This document shows positions 58,963-64,000 of a stretch of 64,000 nucleotides of DNA, one piece after another (position 1 is the stretch's first letter; each line of letters opens with the position of its first letter). The notes beneath the pieces were generated by a model. It was not told the origin of the DNA. It ran no database searches and was given only the letters and a program-made list of their open reading frames with translations. Source of the stretch: Oscillospiraceae bacterium (GTDB taxonomy: Bacteria; Bacillota; Clostridia; Oscillospirales; Oscillospiraceae); assembly GCA_021203045.1 (NCBI GenBank), contig JAJQBY010000136.1, forward strand, positions 19,660-83,659, given 5' to 3'. The position numbers and the translations under genes were made by a program.

Positions 58963-60276
58963 ATGAGACGCAACAAGAAACTGATCGCCGTCCTGGCGGC
59001 GGCCCTGGCGTTGGTAATGGCCCTGTCCGGATGCAGCTCCACCACGGTGGAGGCCTATACCGTCACGGGGGATACCACGGAGACAGCCGCAGAGAGCCTG
59101 GATTTTGAGGCGGCATACAACTACTACGATCCCGACACCGTCATTTTCTATGTGGACGGCACCGGCGTCACCTGGCAGGAGCTGTTCTATGAGATCATGT
59201 ATTACACTGCCTATATAGAATATCAGGAGGGCACGGAGATCACCAGCTGGTCCGACGTCTGCTCCCTGTTCACGGATTCTGACGGCAACTACTATACCTA
59301 TGGGGCGGTGGTGCTGCAAAACGCCATCACGGTCCTGGAGCAGTATCACATCGTCTATGACCATCTGGCGGACGCAGGGGTCACCCTGGGCAAGGACGCC
59401 CTGGACAGCATCGAGGCCCTCCGGGAGCAGGTCATCGAGGAGAACTTCGATGGAGACGAGGACGCCTTCTATGAATATCTGGACAGCATGTACTGCACCG
59501 AGGAGCTGTGGAACTGGTTCAATGAGGTAGACGCCATGTATGCCTATGACGGCTTCGATACTCTGTACGGCGAGTTTGGCAGCGACCTGTCCGACGAGGA
59601 CGTGATGGCCTATGCCGCCGGGGATGAGGACGGCACCTGGACCCAGTATGTTCAGATAAAGCAGATATACATCTATACCGAAACCGAGGAGGAGGCCGAA
59701 GAAACGGAGGACGCCGAGGATACGGAGGAAACTGCTGAGGACGCAGCGGAGACCGAGGCCACGGAGGAAGCCTCCGATGCTACAGAGGAAGCGGCCTCCG
59801 AGGAAAGCGGAGCAGTGGATGCCATCCTGGCTGCCCTGGACGCGGCGGAGGATGTGGATGCAACCTTTGACGAACTTTACAGCCAGTATAACGAGAACGC
59901 CGATCTGGACCCCTATGAGGGCGGCTGGTGCGTCTATGAGGGTGACACGGACGATGAAATCTATCAGGCGGCCCTGGAGCTGGGCGAATATGAATATACT
60001 GTGGTGTCCATCGACGGCGCCGATGTGATCGTCATGAGCGTTCCCATCGATCCGGACGCAGGCGTCTATTATGATTCCAGCACCGGCACCATGTATACCC
60101 TGCGGTATTACGCCGCCTGGCAGAACTACTCCGATCTGATCAACGGAGACGACGGATGGATTGCCAGCGCAGAGGCCGAGTGGGCCGACGGCTTTGACAG
60201 CTTCAGCCTGACCACTGTCTTTGCCGAGGCCGCCGCTGCGGAAACCGATGACACAGCGGAGGATGCCGCGGATTAA
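58963..60276 (+). CDS. SurA/PrsA-like lipoprotein with acidic low-complexity insertion
   Basis: LAAALALVMALSGCSSTT lipobox; chaperone-like N-domain and degenerate parvulin-like region; mfd neighbour. Confidence 0.75.
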   Translation: MRRNKKLIAVLAAALALVMALSGCSSTTVEAYTVTGDTTETAAESLDFEAAYNYYDPDTVIFYVDGTGVTWQELFYEIMYYTAYIEYQEGTEITSWSDVCSLFTDSDGNYYTYGAVVLQNAITVLEQYHIVYDHLADAGVTLGKDALDSIEALREQVIEENFDGDEDAFYEYLDSMYCTEELWNWFNEVDAMYAYDGFDTLYGEFGSDLSDEDVMAYAAGDEDGTWTQYVQIKQIYIYTETEEEAEETEDAEDTEETAEDAAETEATEEASDATEEAASEESGAVDAILAALDAAEDVDATFDELYSQYNENADLDPYEGGWCVYEGDTDDEIYQAALELGEYEYTVVSIDGADVIVMSVPIDPDAGVYYDSSTGTMYTLRYYAAWQNYSDLINGDDGWIASAEAEWADGFDSFSLTTVFAEAAAAETDDTAEDAAD

Positions 60277-60307
60277 GGCAGAACGACCAAAAAATACAAG
60301 TAAACCG

Positions 60308-60343
60308 AGCCGCACTGGGATAGTCCCGGTGCGGCTTTAGTGT
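60308..60343 (+). terminator. Terminator after the prsA-like gene
   Basis: AGCCGCACTGGG-ATAGT-CCCGGTGCGGCTTTAGTGTTT. Confidence 0.75.
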
Positions 60344-61476
60344 TTGGAGATATCCCTGTGCCCTCGCCGTTTAGGGATGGTGACGAGCCACAGAAAGGGC
60401 AGGCCGCCATAGATCAGGCAGTTGCTGATGACAGGGACGAGCCGGTCCGACCAGAGAAGAAGATCATAGGCGGAGGGAGCCGCCAGATGGCTGCACAGCA
60501 GAGCCGCCGCCCCCTCTGCCAGAAAAAGCCACCGTCCCCGGCGCATGCTGAATATAGGCCGCCCCTCCGCCGGAGCGAGGTGAAACACAGGAGTCAATGC
60601 CTCATAAGCGCAGCGAAGCAGCAGAAGGCATAAAATAAAATCCGTGAACACCCACAGGGCGATGACCACCGCCTCAATACGCTGGGCCAGACCCAGGATG
60701 GATATGTCCCGTATCATGACGAAAAAGGGATAGCTGAGCTGCCCTGTCAGCCAGGAGCCGAAGGTGGCCGTAACTACCGCGCACAATAGGCCGGCTATGG
60801 CAAGATACAACGCAAGGCGGGGCAGGGCCCATTTTATGGGCCTGTCCGTTTTTTCCACATAGCCGGAAAGAAAGGTGAAGCAGGCGGCCACGCCGCCCAC
60901 CGTGACCATGGGCCAGGCTCCCATAAGAACGGAAATGCCGTTCGTCCCCGTCAGAGGGAGAAGGTTATCAAGGGAGGCGTTCGGCAGAGAGAACAGAAGG
61001 ACCGTGGCCAGCACCCCCAAAAGGACGGCCTGCAAAATAACAGCGGTGCGTCCGGCCGCCCGCAGGGTCCCCAGGGAGGTCAGAACGCAAACGATCAGCA
61101 GGACGATCACGAACGGCCATACCCCGCTGCTGGGATAGACTGTGGCCACCAGTCGTTCGGCCCCGCTGCGGAGGATGAACCCGGCGTAAAACAAAAACCA
61201 GGCGGCAAAGATCAGCAACACTGCCCGTCCCCATACCGGACCCAGCCATCGCATAAGCAGACCTGCCATGCCCTCGCCCGGCCGCATATGGCGGCTGTAG
61301 GCTCCCATCAGCGCTGCCAGAGCCCATAATACGAGAAAGGCGGGAATGACGCTCAGAAACGCACCCCGTCCTGCCGCCTGGGCGGACAGCCGGGGCTCCA
61401 GCCGCATAAGGGGAGACAGCAGCGCCGTGGATATTACCGCGGCGAACTGTCTTCTTGTCATGGTACTGCCGTTCAT
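60337..61476 (-). CDS. Spore germination permease, GerAB family
   Basis: MNGSTMTRRQFAAVISTALL..., ~10 TM; start placed after GGGAGG; next to gerAC/gerAA. Confidence 0.85.
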   Translation of the reverse strand: MNGSTMTRRQFAAVISTALLSPLMRLEPRLSAQAAGRGAFLSVIPAFLVLWALAALMGAYSRHMRPGEGMAGLLMRWLGPVWGRAVLLIFAAWFLFYAGFILRSGAERLVATVYPSSGVWPFVIVLLIVCVLTSLGTLRAAGRTAVILQAVLLGVLATVLLFSLPNASLDNLLPLTGTNGISVLMGAWPMVTVGGVAACFTFLSGYVEKTDRPIKWALPRLALYLAIAGLLCAVVTATFGSWLTGQLSYPFFVMIRDISILGLAQRIEAVVIALWVFTDFILCLLLLRCAYEALTPVFHLAPAEGRPIFSMRRGRWLFLAEGAAALLCSHLAAPSAYDLLLWSDRLVPVISNCLIYGGLPFLWLVTIPKRRGHRDISKH

Positions 61477-61507
61477 AGAGAACCTCCCGATCAAACTCTG
61501 TTTTTGT

Positions 61508-62617
61508 TTACTGGGCCAGGTCATAGCTTCTGTCCACCTCGCCGTCTATCTCGATGGTAACGGAGAGAGCCGGAAAAATATCCTCCCAGCTATCCGGCGT
61601 AATCCCCCCGGGGGACTCTCTGCCTGCGGCGCTTCTCAGCCCGAGAAAATCACAGCCCAGAGACTGAGCCCTGGCTATGACAGCGGAGAGCCATTGCCCG
61701 GCGGCTTCTCCCAGAGCCTGATCCAGCCTGTCCGGGTCAGTCTCGCCGCCGTCCTCCTGTTCTAGTATCCCGGCCTGCAGGGAGCCCTGAATTGTAAGCC
61801 CCTCCAGGTCTCCGGCCTCTCCCCATTGCCCGTGAACGTCGACGCTGCCGCCGACCAGCTCCAGGGTGTTTCTCTCCACCGTCACCCGGGTTCCGGCGAT
61901 GCTGCCGGCGAGAAGATCGGCCCCCAGCGATTCCTCCTGAGAGAGATAGCCAACCAGAGCCTCGCCCCGGAAGACTGCGTAGCCCGCAGGGAGCAGCGCG
62001 GTGCCCGGCGTATCATCGGTATATACCGTACCCTGAGAGGAGGCGGCCTCGATGGCAAGGCAGAGCGCGCAGCCCTCCTCCGCCAAGGAGGCGGCGATCT
62101 CCCGTATGGAATAGATATGCCGGCGGTCGAGACGGATCTCCCGTTCCAGGGAGGCAAGCTGCTCCGTGACGTCCGATACGCCGCCGGAGGCAGATATGAG
62201 GGCCTGGGCCGCGCTGCCCTTGACTACAAACATGGCGGTGCCCATCCGCATATCGGGACTGCGCGCCACCCAGCGGAGGATCGTCTCCAGATCTGTTTCC
62301 GCCGCCTCCTGCCCCAGCAGGATATACTGCACATGGGCGTAATACAGCTCGTCCCTGGGGGAATATTTCTGGAGACGCTGAATGGCCGTCTCTATACTGG
62401 AGGCGGTGGTGCGCAGCACCAGCGGCGGGTCCTCGTCCGGATCGATACCGGAGGAAACGCTCAGCTCCACGCCGCCTCCGGCGGTGTCGATGCCCAGGGT
62501 CTGGATGGGGAGCAGACGCTCCAGATCCTGGCGCCCGGCAAACAGGCTCTCCCCGCTGCATCCGGTCAGGCACAGCAGGATATACATATATATTATTACT
62601 GTGAGAAATCTTTTCAT
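61508..62617 (-). CDS. Spore germination lipoprotein, Ger(x)C family (GerAC)
   Basis: CLTGC lipobox, LPIQTLGIDTAGGGVELSVSSG, Ger(x)C C-terminal layout. Confidence 0.87.
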   Translation of the reverse strand: MKRFLTVIIYMYILLCLTGCSGESLFAGRQDLERLLPIQTLGIDTAGGGVELSVSSGIDPDEDPPLVLRTTASSIETAIQRLQKYSPRDELYYAHVQYILLGQEAAETDLETILRWVARSPDMRMGTAMFVVKGSAAQALISASGGVSDVTEQLASLEREIRLDRRHIYSIREIAASLAEEGCALCLAIEAASSQGTVYTDDTPGTALLPAGYAVFRGEALVGYLSQEESLGADLLAGSIAGTRVTVERNTLELVGGSVDVHGQWGEAGDLEGLTIQGSLQAGILEQEDGGETDPDRLDQALGEAAGQWLSAVIARAQSLGCDFLGLRSAAGRESPGGITPDSWEDIFPALSVTIEIDGEVDRSYDLAQ

Positions 62618-64000
62618 TTTTTTCTTCTGATGTCACCGCCGTTTATCAGCTTGTCCCGGTAAAGGTCCTTCCATGGTGCCCGGCGAATGAATATGCCTCC
62701 GGAATCCCCACCGCCGGAGCCGGCCAGAGGCGTCATATAGGGCAGGCCGAAGGTCTCCAGAGAGCACAGATGCCACAGCAGCAGCGCCGTGCCCACCACG
62801 ATGCCGAACATCCCTGCCAACGCCGCCGCAATGGCAAGACCAAACCGGCATAGCCGGATGGCGGTGCTCAGATCCTGGCTGGGCATGGTGTATCCGGCGA
62901 TGCCCGCCAGGGCCACCACGATCACGGCGATGGGGCTGATGACCTTGGCGTCCACGGCAGACTGGCCCACGATCAGCGCGCCGATGATGCTGACCGTCTG
63001 GCCCACCGGGTCCGGCAGACGCAGGCCCGCCTCCTGAAGCAGCTCAAAGGCCAGCAACATCCCCAGCACCTCCGCCGCCGTGGAAAAGGGGGACGGATTG
63101 CTTGGATTCAATGACGGAGAGCAGCAGCTTCGTGGGTATCATTTCCGCGTGGAACGTGGCCACGGCAACATAAAAGGCCGGCAGCAGCAGGCTCAGTATC
63201 AGGGCCGCCCAGCGCAGCAGCCGGATGGCGGAGGCCGCCAGATAGTGCAGGGAGCGGTCCTCTGAGGTCCACATAAATTCCGGCAGAAAGGCCGGCGCGG
63301 CGAAGGCCAGGGGCATTCCGTCTACGATCACGGCCACCCGCCCCTGAAGCAGAAGCATGGAAAGGGTGTCCGGCCGCTCTGTGTGAAGAAGCTGGGGGAA
63401 GGGAGAGCGGGGCGCATCCGCAAGGCCGCTGTCCAGCACATCCGGCATGATGGCCCCGTCCACATCCATGGCCTCCAGGCGGCGGAGCATCTCCTCCGGC
63501 AGAGCCGGGTCCGCCACGCCCTCTATCCACAGGACGGCGGCGGAGGATCGGCTTTTCCGGCCGATGGTGGCCTCCTTCAGCTTCAGCCTTGGCGTGTGCA
63601 GGCGGGAGCGGACCAGACCTGTATTAATCCGCAGGGGCTCGACGAAGGCGTCCTTGCCGCCCTTCAGGGATTTTTCCACGGATGGCTCCTGCACGCTCCG
63701 GTGCTGACCGGTCTTGACCTGAAAGAGAAAGGCTGTCCCCTGAAAGACCAGAGCGCAGCTGCCGAAGGAAAGAGCCTCCGCAAGCGCATCCATGCTGTCC
63801 GTCTGCTTCATGGAGCTGCTGTAAACGGCTCCGCCTGCCAGTCCATCCAGAACATCCTTCTCTGAGACCGCCCCGGCGAAGCGGGCGGGGTCGGTCAGGG
63901 GCCGCAGCACCTGCTCCGCTACCTCCGCGCCGGACACAGTCCCATCCAGCCAGCAGACAAAAATATGGACAGATGTTCCTGTGATGTGGACGTTGTGGGA
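62614..64000 (-). pseudogene. GerAA-family spore germination protein, frameshifted; 5' end lies beyond the window
   Basis: Two overlapping ORFs (63044..63937 and 62614..63111) join into one GerAA; +1 nt in a C5 tract (plus-strand G5, 63088-63092); reading continues in frame to the window edge (HIFVCWLDGTVSGAEVAEQVLRPL). Confidence 0.8.

Overview
This 64-kb window comes from a fairly GC-rich, spore-forming Firmicute; gene content suggests a Clostridia/Oscillospiraceae-like genome (inference, no database search run). It spans the replication origin region. The dnaA-dnaN-recF-remB-gyrB-gyrA block is on the minus strand, mfd is divergent from dnaA, and parAB-serS carries two perfect 16-bp parS sites. 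The rest is housekeeping DNA: miaB/mutL/miaA/hfq, a ylmE-sepF-divIVA-ileS-lspA-rluD cluster, a sulfate ABC transporter divergent from a LacI regulator, an iscS-iscU-mnmA-HD-rrf2 operon, MATE transporters, htrA, vanX-like, gpr, ROK kinase, an SDR + NTF2-like pair and a gerA-type germination operon. I found no rRNA, tRNA, CRISPR array, prophage or IS element. The most notable observations are: (1) a compact oriC core with a DnaA-trio and recurrent variant TTTTCAACA boxes; (2) an iron-ADH-family protein that has lost all four canonical metal ligands; (3) a MATE gene whose N-terminus reads through to an ACG codon at ideal SD spacing; (4) a +1 frameshift in gerAA at a C5 tract; (5) a five-hairpin intergenic array next to argF; (6) a 3-alpha-HSD-like SDR paired with a SnoaL/NTF2 protein; (7) LspA with a ~200-aa tail; (8) a LacI regulator with paired operators facing a sulfate transporter. 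No clearly new multi-gene defence or mobile system is visible.
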